A stretch of DNA of 64,000 nucleotides from Variovorax beijingensis (GCF_007828835.1 NZ_VIVL01000001.1:186001-250000); one strand, 5' to 3'. Shown: positions 8,324 through 16,928, counted from the first letter of the stretch. Translations and numbers: made by a program. The notes: generated by a model not told the origin, from the sequence alone.

Positions 8324-8767
8324 TTACTGGCTGCCCACGATGATCTGCGCGATCACGCCGGTCGCAATGGCCGCGAGCACGTAGTCGCCGCCCACGCCCA
8401 CCCACTGGTAGCCGCGCGGCGGCTGCTGCAGGCGGTAGGCGCGCCAATCGTTCACCACGTAGTTGCGGCCACGGTATTCATGGGGCACGCGCCCGCCGCG
8501 ACGCCACTCCGCATGCGGCTGGGGGTAGCCGGCGCGGTCGAACTGCCGGCCCGGCCGATAGTCCTGGCGCCCGTAGCGGTCGCCGCGACGATCGTCGTCG
8601 TGCCGGTCGAACCGGCGGTCCTGCTGTTCGTAGCGGCCGTTGCCTCGATCGTTGCCGCGGTCATGATCGCGATCGTGGCCCCGGTCCTGTGCGAAGGCAC
8701 TTCCCGCTGCCATGCACATCGCGAGCGCCGCAGCAGCGACGGCCATGCTCTTTGACTTGATGATCAT
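8324..8767 (-). CDS. RcnB-like periplasmic protein
   Basis: A 147-residue exported protein. A signal peptide covers about residues 1-26 (cleavage after SAFA). It is followed by a very Asp/Arg/His-rich low-complexity region at about 28-85, then a compact domain with RGRNYVVNDWRAYRLQQPPRGYQWV. That last motif is typical of the RcnB family (nickel/cobalt homeostasis factor of E. coli). The final 20 residues are hydrophobic. Metal binding is inferred from family and composition only. It is monocistronic and convergent with the small gene on the left. Confidence 0.75.
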   Translation of the reverse strand: MIIKSKSMAVAAAALAMCMAAGSAFAQDRGHDRDHDRGNDRGNGRYEQQDRRFDRHDDDRRGDRYGRQDYRPGRQFDRAGYPQPHAEWRRGGRVPHEYRGRNYVVNDWRAYRLQQPPRGYQWVGVGGDYVLAAIATGVIAQIIVGSQ

Positions 8768-8987
8768 CTGGAACTCCTTCGTGTTGATGACGAGTCCATT
8801 GTCAGTGGCGCTTGTGTCCGCCCTGCACGCATCAGGTCGCGGTCAGGTGAAATCAGGTAAGTGCTGGTATCGCGGCGGCGCGTTGTCCTTCAAGCCGGGT
8901 TTCGCGGTACCGATTTGCGCCCGGCCCGGGGCTCTGGCGACAATGGGCCTGCAAAGCAGCAGAGGCGTGGAGGCGCCATTCATCAAC

Positions 8988-9170
8988 ATGCGTGACAAGA
9001 TCATTGGTGCCATCGGCATCGTGTGGGGCGGGGGCATGCTCCTGAAGTGGCTCATGTCGGGGCCGCCTGCCGGAATCGGCGGCTATCAAGGCGGTCAGAC
9101 CGCCGGTGCTCTCCTGGGCGCCGTCATGTTGGTCGCGGGCCTGTACCGCTTCTTCAAGCGTTCCGATTGA
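8988..9170 (+). CDS. small two-span membrane protein, hypothetical
   Basis: A 60-residue protein with two hydrophobic helices (about 5-22 and 38-55) separated by a Gly-rich loop and ending in a basic tail, FFKRSD. The start is uncertain: ATG 8988 lies 15 bases after GGAGG, and an in-frame ATG at 8943 would add 15 residues. It lies 51 bp upstream of the lipoprotein esterase and could be co-transcribed. No family recognised. Confidence 0.55.
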   Translation: MRDKIIGAIGIVWGGGMLLKWLMSGPPAGIGGYQGGQTAGALLGAVMLVAGLYRFFKRSD

Positions 9171-9221
9171 GCGAAGGCGCAGGCAGGCGATTCCTGGACT
9201 GCGTTTAAGCTCGCGCGCAGC

Positions 9222-9860
9222 ATGAAGCGACGACACCTCCTCCACCTGCTGGCCGGCCTGCCTGCAAGCGCCGTGCTGGCCGCCTGCGGCAAGCGCAAGC
9301 CCTCCGCTGCCGCACTGAAAGCCGACGCCCGCGTGCTCGCACTGGGCGACAGCCTGACCTTCGGCTACGGCGCGCCGCCCGAGGCCGCCTGGCCCGTGAA
9401 ACTCGGCGAGCTCACGGGCTGGCAGATCGAGAACGCGGGCCTCAATGGCGACACCTCGGCCGGCGCGCTGGAGCGCCTGCCGCCGCTGCTGGCCGCCGCC
9501 AGCTACGACGCGGTCCTGATCGGCATCGGCGGCAACGACATGCTGCGCGGCGTGCCGCCCGCGGCCACGCGCGACAACCTCGCGGCCCTTGTCAGCCAGG
9601 CGCGCGCGCACACGCCGCACGTCGCGCTGCTGGCCACGCCTTCGCCCGACGCGATGCGCGCGGCTGTCGGGTCGCTGAGCGATGCGTCGTTCTACGAGGA
9701 GGTGGCGAAGTCAGGGCAGGCGCTGCTTGTGCCCAATGTGTATTCGAGCGTGCTGTCGGACGCATCGCTGCGCTCCGATCGCATCCATGCCAATGCCGAA
9801 GGCTATGCCCGTGTTGCGCAGCAGCTCGCCGACCAGTTCAAGGCCGCGGGCTGGCGCTGA
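9222..9860 (+). CDS. SGNH/GDSL lipoprotein esterase, TesA-like
   Basis: A 212-residue SGNH hydrolase of the TesA/arylesterase group. The N-terminus has basic residues, a hydrophobic core and a lipobox LAAC with Cys22, so the mature enzyme is probably a lipoprotein facing the periplasm. Block I is GDSLTFGYG (nucleophile Ser44), the Asn block is GGND (Asn105) and the catalytic pair is DRIH (Asp186, His189). It cleaves short acyl or aryl esters by family analogy. TesA itself is soluble periplasmic, so the lipid anchor is a difference. Confidence 0.85.
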   Translation: MKRRHLLHLLAGLPASAVLAACGKRKPSAAALKADARVLALGDSLTFGYGAPPEAAWPVKLGELTGWQIENAGLNGDTSAGALERLPPLLAAASYDAVLIGIGGNDMLRGVPPAATRDNLAALVSQARAHTPHVALLATPSPDAMRAAVGSLSDASFYEEVAKSGQALLVPNVYSSVLSDASLRSDRIHANAEGYARVAQQLADQFKAAGWR

Positions 9861-9872
9861 GGACCGCAAGGC

Positions 9873-10391
9873 TCAGGCGGCCTGCAGCAGGTCGACGTAG
9901 GCACCCTGCACGAGCTGCCCGGACGCAATGCCCAGTTGCGCCATGAGCGCATGCGCTTCGGCCGTGCCAGCCTCGGCGGACTCGCCTTCTCTCAGCACCA
10001 CCTCGAGTTCGAGGAACTCGCCCAGCCCTTCCACGCGGTCGAGGTGCACGCGCGTTCGGCCCACGATGAAAAGCCGGCGCTGCTTGCGCACGCGGCCGGC
10101 CTGGCCCCAGGCGAGCGTGAGCGATTCGCGCAGCGCATCGGGCGTGGTGGTGGGCGAGATCAGATAGAACGATTCCTTCGGGCCGCTGCTGTTGGCGCGG
10201 CGATAGAAGATCAGCTCGGCGCGGTCGGGCGCGAAAATGCGCAGCTTGAGGCAGTCGGCGCTGTTTTCGCAGCGGAAGAAGGTGTCGTCCTGCGCGATTT
10301 CGATGGGGCCTGAATCGGCGAGCTTCGCGGCGATGGATGCCACGCGTTCCACGCTGTCGATGCGGGCCTTGATCTCTATGTTTCTTGCCAT
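9873..10391 (-). CDS. CYTH domain protein (class IV adenylate cyclase-like)
   Basis: A 172-residue single CYTH domain, the triphosphate-tunnel fold of ThTPase, inorganic triphosphatase and class IV adenylyl cyclase. The signature at the N-terminus is NIEIK rather than the canonical ExExK, so its first acidic residue is replaced by Asn. Other tunnel-lining charged strands are visible (KLRIF, ELIFYRR, FLELEVVLREGE). Activity towards ATP, tripolyphosphate or thiamine triphosphate cannot be separated by eye. The frame runs upstream to 10550, but ATG 10391 fits the fold's start. Leftward, behind the hypothetical gene 10426-10794. Confidence 0.75.
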   Translation of the reverse strand: MARNIEIKARIDSVERVASIAAKLADSGPIEIAQDDTFFRCENSADCLKLRIFAPDRAELIFYRRANSSGPKESFYLISPTTTPDALRESLTLAWGQAGRVRKQRRLFIVGRTRVHLDRVEGLGEFLELEVVLREGESAEAGTAEAHALMAQLGIASGQLVQGAYVDLLQAA

Positions 10392-10425
10392 TCCGGTTGG
10401 CCTGCCTCGCCGCGGCGGCTCTCGC

Positions 10426-10794
10426 TCAGGGCGCGCTGCCCTGCGGCCCCACAGGCGGCGGCGCGGTGCGGCCGCTCGAACCCGGCGCGAGCTTGCGTCC
10501 GAAGGCTTCGCCCACCCTGCGCACCGGCCGGCTGGCTTTTTCCGAAACATTGTTGACGCCGCGCCGCGTCGCGTCCTCGGCGCGGTCGATGCCGCGGCCG
10601 GCGGCGTTGGTGCCGCGCTGCACGCTGTTCACGACCTTGCTGTCACGCGGCGGCGGCTTGAGCGTATGCGCCGGTTGCGCCGTGGGCGGACTGTCGGCGC
10701 TCTGCGCGTGAACAGCAGCGGCAGACAGCAGCAGGAGTGCGGCGCTTGTCGCAGCCAGTGCGAATGCACGGGCAGGCATTTTCTTCGTCGTCAT
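10426..10794 (-). CDS. exported hypothetical protein, 122 aa
   Basis: A signal peptide covers about residues 1-31 (MTTKKMPARAFALAAT... ending AVHA), followed by a Pro-rich stretch and an Arg/Asp/Gly helical segment (RGTNAAGRGIDRAEDATRRG). Its ATG overlaps the TGA of the cobalamin adenosyltransferase gene by four bases (ATGA), so the two are translationally coupled. No family recognised; periplasmic location is inferred from the signal. Confidence 0.65.
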   Translation of the reverse strand: MTTKKMPARAFALAATSAALLLLSAAAVHAQSADSPPTAQPAHTLKPPPRDSKVVNSVQRGTNAAGRGIDRAEDATRRGVNNVSEKASRPVRRVGEAFGRKLAPGSSGRTAPPPVGPQGSAP

Positions 10795-11396
10795 GATGGG
10801 CTTCCTTCTTCGTCGTTGGGCTCGGCTGCGTCTGCCGCTGCGGCGCGTGCCATGCGTTCGCTCTTCCAGTAGACGTCGTCGCCGCCGTTCATCCGGTTGA
10901 GCACGCGCGCGAGCACGAAGAGCAGGTCGCTGAGCCGGTTGAGATATTGGCGCGGCGCATCGTTGAGTTCGGCCGTCGCGCCGAGCGCCACCACCGCGCG
11001 CTCCGCCCGCCGCGCCACCGTGCGGCACACATGCGCGAGCGAGGCCGCGCGCGTACCCGCGGGCAGGATGAATTCGGCCAGGCGCGGCAAGGCGGCGTTG
11101 TGCTCGGCCAGTGCGTTGTCCAGCTGCAGCAGCGCGTCGGCCTTCAGCAGCGTGTAGCCCGGCATCGAAAGCTCGCCGCCCAGGTTGAAGAGCTGGTGCT
11201 GCACGTCGACCAGCAGCTCGCGCACGGGCTCCGGCAGGGGCTCGCACAGCAAGAGGCCGATCTGCGAGTTGAGCTCGTCCACGTCGCCCATCGCGTGCAC
11301 GCGCAGGTGGTCCTTGGGCACGCGGGTGTTGTCGCCGAGGCCGGTGGTGCCGTCGTCGCCGGTGCGGGTGGCGATCTGCGAAAGTCGGTTGCTCAT
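10791..11396 (-). CDS. cob(I)yrinic acid a,c-diamide adenosyltransferase, PduO type
   Basis: A 201-residue PduO-type corrinoid adenosyltransferase, which transfers the 5'-deoxyadenosyl group of ATP to cob(I)alamin to make coenzyme B12. The N-terminal ATP loop TRTGDDGTTGLGDNTRV (about residues 9-25) is diagnostic, as are the later helices RRAERAVVAL and YLNRLSDLLFVLAR. The frame is open to 11558, but ATG 11396 gives the canonical start. A DinB gene lies 13 bp upstream. No cobalamin synthesis genes or riboswitch were seen nearby, so it may be a salvage or repair enzyme. Confidence 0.9.
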   Translation of the reverse strand: MSNRLSQIATRTGDDGTTGLGDNTRVPKDHLRVHAMGDVDELNSQIGLLLCEPLPEPVRELLVDVQHQLFNLGGELSMPGYTLLKADALLQLDNALAEHNAALPRLAEFILPAGTRAASLAHVCRTVARRAERAVVALGATAELNDAPRQYLNRLSDLLFVLARVLNRMNGGDDVYWKSERMARAAAADAAEPNDEEGSPS

Positions 11397-11409
11397 GGGA
11401 GCTCCTGGT

Positions 11410-11916
11410 TTAGCCGGCGATGGCTGCCTTCGATGCGTCGATCTTGCCGGCCAGCCATTGCAGGCCCGCCAGATGCTGCTGGTCGTGGCTGCAGAGGTAG
11501 TGGACAAGGCTGCGCATCGTGAGCGGCCCATAGCCTTCGAACACGGCCCTGCGCGCAAGTTGCACCTCCGTCAGGTTCGAGACGATTTCCATGGTCCGGG
11601 CACGCGCGATGCGGAATTCAGCCAGCACCTTTGCCGCGTCGGCCATGCCATAGGCGCGCGCAATGGCGAGCGGTTCGCTGTCGATCGAGGCCAGCGTCGG
11701 ATGGCTTTCTTCCAGCGTGCGGCGAAAGCGCACGTGATAGCCCTCGACCTCGATATCGCGCACATGGCAGAGCTGCTCGATGGCCGTGAAAGCCTCGCTG
11801 GGCACGCCCTCCCACGAGGGCGGCGCCCAATGCCGGAACGCGTCGGGAATGGCCGCGTAGTGGGCTTCGAGCTGCGAAGGGAATGCGGCGAGCGCAGCGA
11901 GGGTCGTAGGGTTCAT
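11410..11916 (-). CDS. DinB-like domain protein
   Basis: A 168-residue four-helix DinB/YfiT-like protein with metal-ligand histidines in the usual places: one in the QLCHVRDIE helix and the pair in CSHDQQHLAGLQWL near the C-terminus. Family members are metal-dependent, often thiol-S-transferases or of unknown function. A codon at 11934 would add six residues; 11916 (MNPTT) is preferred. It sits immediately upstream of the adenosyltransferase, so a shared leftward transcript is likely. Confidence 0.75.
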   Translation of the reverse strand: MNPTTLAALAAFPSQLEAHYAAIPDAFRHWAPPSWEGVPSEAFTAIEQLCHVRDIEVEGYHVRFRRTLEESHPTLASIDSEPLAIARAYGMADAAKVLAEFRIARARTMEIVSNLTEVQLARRAVFEGYGPLTMRSLVHYLCSHDQQHLAGLQWLAGKIDASKAAIAG

Positions 11917-12002
11917 GGCTTTTCCGAAGCGCATTATGGTGCTCGCTCCGTAAAATGGCCGGACAGAGCCCCCGCTCCCCTTTCACGACCAGGAGACGCC
12001 CG

Positions 12003-13427
12003 ATGAACGCCCCGACCCAAACCTCGCACCTGATGCCGGAGCTTCATCTGCGCGACGTGCCCGACAGCCTGATCGAGGGCCTGAAAGCGCGCTTCGGCAG
12101 CAACTGTTCCACGGCCATGGCCGTGCGCACGCAGCATGGCCGCGACGAGTCCTCGTTCGACGCGCCGCCGCCGTCGGCCGTGGTGTTTGCCGAAAGCACG
12201 CAGGACGTGGCCGATGCGGTGAAGCTCGCAAGCGAGCACAGCGTGCCGGTCATCCCCTTCGGCGTCGGCTCATCGCTCGAAGGCCACCTGCTCGCGGTAC
12301 AGGGCGGCATCAGCATTGACGTCTCGCGCATGAACAAGGTGCTGTCGGTCAATGCCGACGACCTCACCGTCACCGTGCAGCCCGGCGTCACGCGCAAGCA
12401 GCTCAATGACGAGATCAAGAGCACGGGCCTGTTCTTTCCGATCGATCCGGGCGCGGACGCCTCCATCGGCGGCATGACCGCCACGCGCGCGAGCGGCACG
12501 AACGCGGTGCGCTACGGCACCATGCGCGAGAACGTGCTGGCGCTCGAAGTGGTCACAGCCGGCGGCGATGTCATCCGCACCGGCACGCGCGCGAAGAAGT
12601 CGTCCGCCGGCTACGACCTCACACGCCTCATGGTGGGCAGCGAAGGCACGCTGGGCGTGGTGACCGAGATCACGCTGCGCATCTATCCTCTGCCCGAGGC
12701 GGTATCGGCCGCGATCTGCTCGTTCCCGAGCATCGAGGCCGCGGTGCGCACCACCATCGAGACCATCCAGCTGGGCGTGCCGATCGCGCGCGTGGAGCTG
12801 ATCGACGTGAACACGGTGCGCATGGTCAACACCTACGCCAAGCTGAACCTGCGCGAAGAGCCGATGTTGCTGATGGAATTCCACGGCTCGCCGGCCGGCG
12901 TGAAGGAACAGGCCGAGACGGTGCAGGAGCTCGCGAGCGGCCACGGCGGCAATGCCTTCGAATGGGCCAGCACGCCCGAAGAGCGCACGCGCCTGTGGAC
13001 CGCCCGGCACAACGCCTACTTTGCGGCCGTGCAGTCGCGCCCCGGCTGCCGCGTGATCTCGACCGATACCTGCGTGCCCATCTCGCGCCTGGCCGACTGC
13101 CTGCTCGACTCCGTGGCCGAGGCCGATGCCAGCGGCATCCCCTACTTCCTGGTCGGCCACGTGGGCGACGGCAATTTCCACTTCGGCTATCTGCTCGACC
13201 CGAACATTCCCGAAGAGCGCGTGAAGGCCGAGGAACTGAACCATTCGCTCGTGAGCCGCGCGCTGGCACTCGAGGGCACCTGCACCGGCGAGCACGGCGT
13301 GGGGCTGCACAAGATGGACTTCCTGGTGACGGAAGCAGGCGTGGGTGCGATCGACATGATGCGCACGATCAAGCGCGCGCTCGACCCGAAGAACATCATG
13401 AATCCCGGGAAGATCTTCGCGCTCTGA
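12003..13427 (+). CDS. FAD-linked oxidase (D-lactate/glycolate dehydrogenase-like)
   Basis: A 474-residue flavoenzyme with an N-terminal FAD_binding_4 domain (about 50-230) and a C-terminal FAD-oxidase_C domain to the end. The first shows VIPFGVGSSLEGH and GSEGTLGVVTEITLR; the second shows VGHVGDGNFHFGYL and the terminal GEHGVG...KNIMNPGKI signature. This is the GlcD/Dld2 family, which oxidises D-2-hydroxyacids such as D-lactate or glycolate and passes electrons to quinone or cytochrome c. AGGAG precedes ATG 12003; the frame's extension to 11955 is not family-like. It is followed by a strong hairpin terminator, so it is probably monocistronic. Confidence 0.87.
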   Translation: MNAPTQTSHLMPELHLRDVPDSLIEGLKARFGSNCSTAMAVRTQHGRDESSFDAPPPSAVVFAESTQDVADAVKLASEHSVPVIPFGVGSSLEGHLLAVQGGISIDVSRMNKVLSVNADDLTVTVQPGVTRKQLNDEIKSTGLFFPIDPGADASIGGMTATRASGTNAVRYGTMRENVLALEVVTAGGDVIRTGTRAKKSSAGYDLTRLMVGSEGTLGVVTEITLRIYPLPEAVSAAICSFPSIEAAVRTTIETIQLGVPIARVELIDVNTVRMVNTYAKLNLREEPMLLMEFHGSPAGVKEQAETVQELASGHGGNAFEWASTPEERTRLWTARHNAYFAAVQSRPGCRVISTDTCVPISRLADCLLDSVAEADASGIPYFLVGHVGDGNFHFGYLLDPNIPEERVKAEELNHSLVSRALALEGTCTGEHGVGLHKMDFLVTEAGVGAIDMMRTIKRALDPKNIMNPGKIFAL

Positions 13428-13447
13428 TCCTTCGAAAGCGCCCGTGA

Positions 13448-13482
13448 AAAAGCCCGGCGGCTCGCAAGAGCCCCGGGCTTTT
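13448..13482. terminator. rho-independent terminator after the FAD oxidase
   Basis: AAAAGCCCGG (13448-13457) pairs with CCGGGCTTTT (13473-13482), 21 bases after the oxidase stop. The A- and T-rich ends let it act on both strands, which suits the converging csgG-like gene ending at 13509. Confidence 0.8.
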
Positions 13483-13508
13483 CTGTTGCTGGGCGTGCGC
13501 CCTGCGGC

Positions 13509-14408
13509 CTACTTGCGGCGGCGCGTGGGCGCCGGCTGCTCGGCCGGCACGTAGGTCTGCGACGGCGCCGCGCCGCCATCCACGCCCAGTCGGCCGCCGC
13601 CCCCCAGGCCCTGGCCGCGCACCGTCTGCGCCTTGTAGCTGCGCAGCGAACGCACCATCTGGTTGAAGGCGTCCATGAAGGCCGCGGCAATCACCTTGCC
13701 TTGCGCCGTGTTGGTGTAGCCGCCGAGGCCGCCACCGGCACTGCGGCCGGCGAGGGCACCGAAGGCGCCGAAATCGGTCTTGGAGGCGCTGCCTTCCGAG
13801 GCCGCGACCTGCACACCCGAGCGGTTGTCGATGAGCGTCAGGAGCGCGCTGGCTTCCTTGGTCTGCAAGCTGCCGCCGACGGCCGCCAGGGCGCGGCCAC
13901 GGCCGCCGCCCACCAGTCCGCCCAGCGCGCCGCCGATGCCGCCGGCATCGCTGTTGCTGAACACGATCTCGGGCGACAGGCCGTAGTCGGACGCCACCAT
14001 CTGGCCGCGGCCGAAGTTGCTGCCGCCGCGCATTTCGCCCGACTGCATGAGCGCGCGCTCGCGCGTCATCGCGTTCATGCCGGCCGCGCCGCGCTCGACC
14101 ACCACGAAGCAGTTCGACTGCTGCACCAGCAGGCGCAGCAGGTTGGCCGTGGGCGGCAGGCGGTATTCGCCCGTGAGAATGGTGTACCAGCCGGCATTGA
14201 CGTTCTCGATCAGCGAGACGGTACCGAGCGGCGATTCGCAGCGCTCGAGCTGGCTGCTTTCGCCGGCGGTGGCGGAGCCTGCCGCGCTGCCCGTGGCCAT
14301 GGTCTTGGCCGACTGGCTGCCCATCTGCATGTCGGTGGTCACGCAGCCGGCCAGCAGCAGCGCGCCCACGGCCAGGGCCGTGGCCGGAAACTTTGTCGTG
14401 AACTTCAT
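13509..14408 (-). CDS. CsgG-like outer-membrane lipoprotein
   Basis: A 299-residue protein with lipobox LLAGC (Cys22) and a CsgG-type core: a strand-helix region with NLLRLLVQQSNCFVVVERGA, SGEMRGG and LTLIDNRSGVQVAASEGSA. CsgG proteins form secretion channels for curli or are stand-alone envelope lipoproteins. Two Gly-rich loops (about 170-190 and 225-240) and a Pro/Arg-rich tail are unusual. No csgA/B/E/F genes are in the window, so curli export is not implied. The start at 14408 places the lipobox correctly; the extension to 14486 does not. Confidence 0.75.
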   Translation of the reverse strand: MKFTTKFPATALAVGALLLAGCVTTDMQMGSQSAKTMATGSAAGSATAGESSQLERCESPLGTVSLIENVNAGWYTILTGEYRLPPTANLLRLLVQQSNCFVVVERGAAGMNAMTRERALMQSGEMRGGSNFGRGQMVASDYGLSPEIVFSNSDAGGIGGALGGLVGGGRGRALAAVGGSLQTKEASALLTLIDNRSGVQVAASEGSASKTDFGAFGALAGRSAGGGLGGYTNTAQGKVIAAAFMDAFNQMVRSLRSYKAQTVRGQGLGGGGRLGVDGGAAPSQTYVPAEQPAPTRRRK

Positions 14409-14514
14409 GGAGAACTCCCCCTCGTCAGGATCTGGTTGAAACGTCAGCGGCGAGGATACGCGTAAAAGATTGCAAGAATCAATCACGCGAATGTCCGACT
14501 GGACGCCTCCGCGC

Positions 14515-15462
14515 CTAGGCCGTTCGGCGGATGCGCTCGATCAGCCCGTTGAGCGCCTCGATGGAGCCGAAGTGGATGGCCAGCTCGCCGCTCTCCTCCA
14601 CCTTGCCGCCGCGCTTGCTGCGCTTCTTGATGCGGACCTCGACTTCGGCGGTCAGCAGGTCGGCCAGTTCCTCTTCCACGCGCTGCAGGTCGCGCGATTT
14701 CTCGCCATCGTTGCTGCGGCGAGACGGCGTGAGGGTGAACTCGGCCGCCAGCCTTTTCACCAGCGCCTCGGCTTCGCGCACCGACATCTTCTTGGCCGCA
14801 ATCTGGTTGGCGGCGGTGATCTGCGTGCCGCGGTCGAGCGAGAGCAGCGCGCGGGCATGGCCCATGTCGATGTCGCCCGCCATCAGCATCTGCTGCGCCG
14901 GCTCGGCCAGGTTCAGCAGGCGCAGCAGGTTGCTGGCCGCGCTGCGCGACCGGCCCACGGCCTGTGCGGCAGCTTCGTGAGTGAGCCCAAACTCTGAGAC
15001 CAGGCGTTGCAGGCCTTGGGCTTCTTCGAGCGGATTGAGGTCTTCGCGCTGGATGTTCTCGATCAGCGACATGGCCGCCGCGGCCTCGTTGGGCACATCG
15101 CGCACCAGCACCGGCACGCGGTCCAGGCCCGCGAGCCGGGCAGCGCGGAAGCGGCGCTCGCCCGCGATGATTTCGTACTCGGCGTTCTTGGCGGCGGCCG
15201 ATTCGGCATCGAGCCGGCGCACCAGGATCGGCTGCATGATGCCCTGCGCCTTGATGCTCTCGGCCAGTTCGTACAGAGCGCCTTCGTCCATGCGGGTGCG
15301 CGGCTGGTAGACACCCGCCACCATCTCGTCGAGCATCAGCGTGTTCGGATTCTGCGCGGCCGCGCCCTCGTCGGCGCCGGTGGGGTCGGCGGACGGCGCG
15401 GCCGTCGGGCCGAGCAGCGCTTCGAGGCCGCGTCCCAGGCCCTTGGGTTTCTTGGTCGCCAT
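14515..15462 (-). CDS. parB: chromosome-partitioning protein ParB
   Basis: A 315-residue CTP-dependent DNA clamp that loads at parS and spreads to organise the origin region. The N-terminal KGLGRGLEALLG (about 7-18) is the ParA-stimulating/arginine motif, GERRFRAARLAG (about 101-112) is the CTP-binding C motif and the HTH that reads parS follows (EAAAQAVGRSRSAASNLLRL). The C-terminal end is the dimerisation zipper. Its ATG shares one base with the stop of the upstream hydrolase (TGATG), so it is translationally coupled. Two matching parS sites are 2-4 kb upstream. Confidence 0.95.
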   Translation of the reverse strand: MATKKPKGLGRGLEALLGPTAAPSADPTGADEGAAAQNPNTLMLDEMVAGVYQPRTRMDEGALYELAESIKAQGIMQPILVRRLDAESAAAKNAEYEIIAGERRFRAARLAGLDRVPVLVRDVPNEAAAAMSLIENIQREDLNPLEEAQGLQRLVSEFGLTHEAAAQAVGRSRSAASNLLRLLNLAEPAQQMLMAGDIDMGHARALLSLDRGTQITAANQIAAKKMSVREAEALVKRLAAEFTLTPSRRSNDGEKSRDLQRVEEELADLLTAEVEVRIKKRSKRGGKVEESGELAIHFGSIEALNGLIERIRRTA

Positions 15463-16007
15463 CAGTGCGTGTCTTTCGAGATTTCGTTCAGTAGTTGCCG
15501 GCCCTGGGGCCAGTCGCCCAGGCCGGATTCGGCATTCAGGTGGCCGCCCGCACCGGCGTCGACGAAGCGCGCGCCCCAGTCGGCGGCCATCTGGCACGAG
15601 CGCGCGGCCTCGCAGTAGGGATCGTCGTTGGCGGCGATCAGCACCGAGGGAAAGGGCAGCGGCTGGCGCACGATGGGCGCCCAGCCCGGAATCAGCTGGC
15701 GCAGGTCGTCGCGTTCGACGTCGCCGGGCGCCACCAGCAGTGCGCCCCGCACCTTGTGCGTGTTGCGCGAATGCGCGGCCCAGGCCGCAACAAGGATGCA
15801 TCCCAGGCTGTGCGCCGCAAAAACCACGGGCCCGGGCGCCGCCAGCACCTCCTCCTCGAGCCGCGCGGACCAGTCGCCGCGCAGCGGCCGCATCCAGTCG
15901 TGCTGTTCGACGCGGTGGTCGCCATGGACCGACTCCCAGCGGGTCTGCCAATGGCCGGGGCCGCTGTTCTGCCAGCCCGGCAGCAGGAAGACACGGGACG
16001 CTGCCAT
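15462..16007 (-). CDS. RBBP9/YdeN-family serine hydrolase inside the par operon
   Basis: A 181-residue minimal alpha/beta hydrolase of the RBBP9/YdeN (UPF0227-like) family. It shows LPGWQNSGPGHWQ at about 9-21, nucleophile elbow AAHSLG with Ser67, acid in NDDPYC and C-terminal His in GGHLNAESG. It is wedged between parA and parB with one-base TGATG overlaps at both ends, so all three are translationally coupled. Family activity is esterase-like with unknown natural substrates. Why it sits inside parAB is unexplained. Confidence 0.83.
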   Translation of the reverse strand: MAASRVFLLPGWQNSGPGHWQTRWESVHGDHRVEQHDWMRPLRGDWSARLEEEVLAAPGPVVFAAHSLGCILVAAWAAHSRNTHKVRGALLVAPGDVERDDLRQLIPGWAPIVRQPLPFPSVLIAANDDPYCEAARSCQMAADWGARFVDAGAGGHLNAESGLGDWPQGRQLLNEISKDTH

Positions 16008-16921
16008 CAGAAGCTTTTCTCGCCCGAATCGGGGCCACCCGCCGGCGACAGCACGTCCTCGGGAACGGCCAGGTTGGGCGGTGCGACCGGCCCGACCGGG
16101 GCAATGGGAGGCGCAACGGCTCCGGATGCAAAGGCGCTGGCGGGCGGCATTTTCTCGACCAGCTCCTTGGCAAAGGCAACGAAGGCCTGGCTGCCGCGCG
16201 CGGCCGGATCGAACACCACGCCCGGCAAGCCATAGCTGGGTGCCTCGGCCAGCCGCACGTTGCGCGGAATCACGGTATCGAACACCTTGTCGCCGAAGTG
16301 GGCCTTGAGCTGTTCGCTCACCTGCTGCTGCAGCGTGATGCGCGGATCGAACATCACGCGCAGCAGGCCAATGATCTGCAGGTTCTTGTTGAGGTTGGCG
16401 TGCACCTGCTTGATGGTATTGACCAGGTCCGTGAGCCCCTCGAGCGCGAAGTACTCGCACTGCATGGGCACGATCACGCCATGGGCGGCGCACAGGCCGT
16501 TGAGCGTCAGCAGGCTCAGGCTCGGCGGGCAGTCGATCAGCACGAAATCGTACTCGGCGCCCACCGTCGCGAGCGCGGTGCGCAGGCGTTTTTCGCGGCG
16601 GTCGAGCGCCACCATCTCGACCTCGGCGCCGGCCAGCTCGCGGTTGGCGCCCAGCACGTCGTAGCCGCAGCCGCCTTCCACCAGCTTGTCGGCCTTGACG
16701 CGCGCCTCGGCCACGGAAGCCGACTCGAGCAGCACGTCGTACACCGTGAGCTCCAGCTGGCGCTTGTCGATGCCCGAACCCATGGTTGCATTGCCCTGGG
16801 GATCGAGGTCGATCATCAGCACCCGCTGGCCCACCTTGGCCAGCCCGGCGGCCAGGTTGACGGTGGTGGTGGTCTTGCCGACGCCGCCCTTTTGGTTGGC
16901 AATGCAGAAAATCTTGGCCAT
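16007..16921 (-). CDS. parA: chromosome-partitioning ATPase ParA with extended tail
   Basis: A ParA/Soj ATPase (304 aa) that binds DNA non-specifically as an ATP dimer and is released by ParB, moving origins apart. The deviant Walker A QKGGVGKTTTTVNLAAGL is at about residues 10-27; DLDPQGNAT and DCPPSLSLLTLN are the Walker A' and B regions. The usual protein ends at about residue 258; here a further 45 or so residues of Ala/Pro/Val-rich, low-complexity sequence follow (APPIAPVGPVAPPN). The lysE-like gene ends eight bases upstream. Confidence 0.94.
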   Translation of the reverse strand: MAKIFCIANQKGGVGKTTTTVNLAAGLAKVGQRVLMIDLDPQGNATMGSGIDKRQLELTVYDVLLESASVAEARVKADKLVEGGCGYDVLGANRELAGAEVEMVALDRREKRLRTALATVGAEYDFVLIDCPPSLSLLTLNGLCAAHGVIVPMQCEYFALEGLTDLVNTIKQVHANLNKNLQIIGLLRVMFDPRITLQQQVSEQLKAHFGDKVFDTVIPRNVRLAEAPSYGLPGVVFDPAARGSQAFVAFAKELVEKMPPASAFASGAVAPPIAPVGPVAPPNLAVPEDVLSPAGGPDSGEKSF

Positions 16922-16928
16922 ATGAGAA

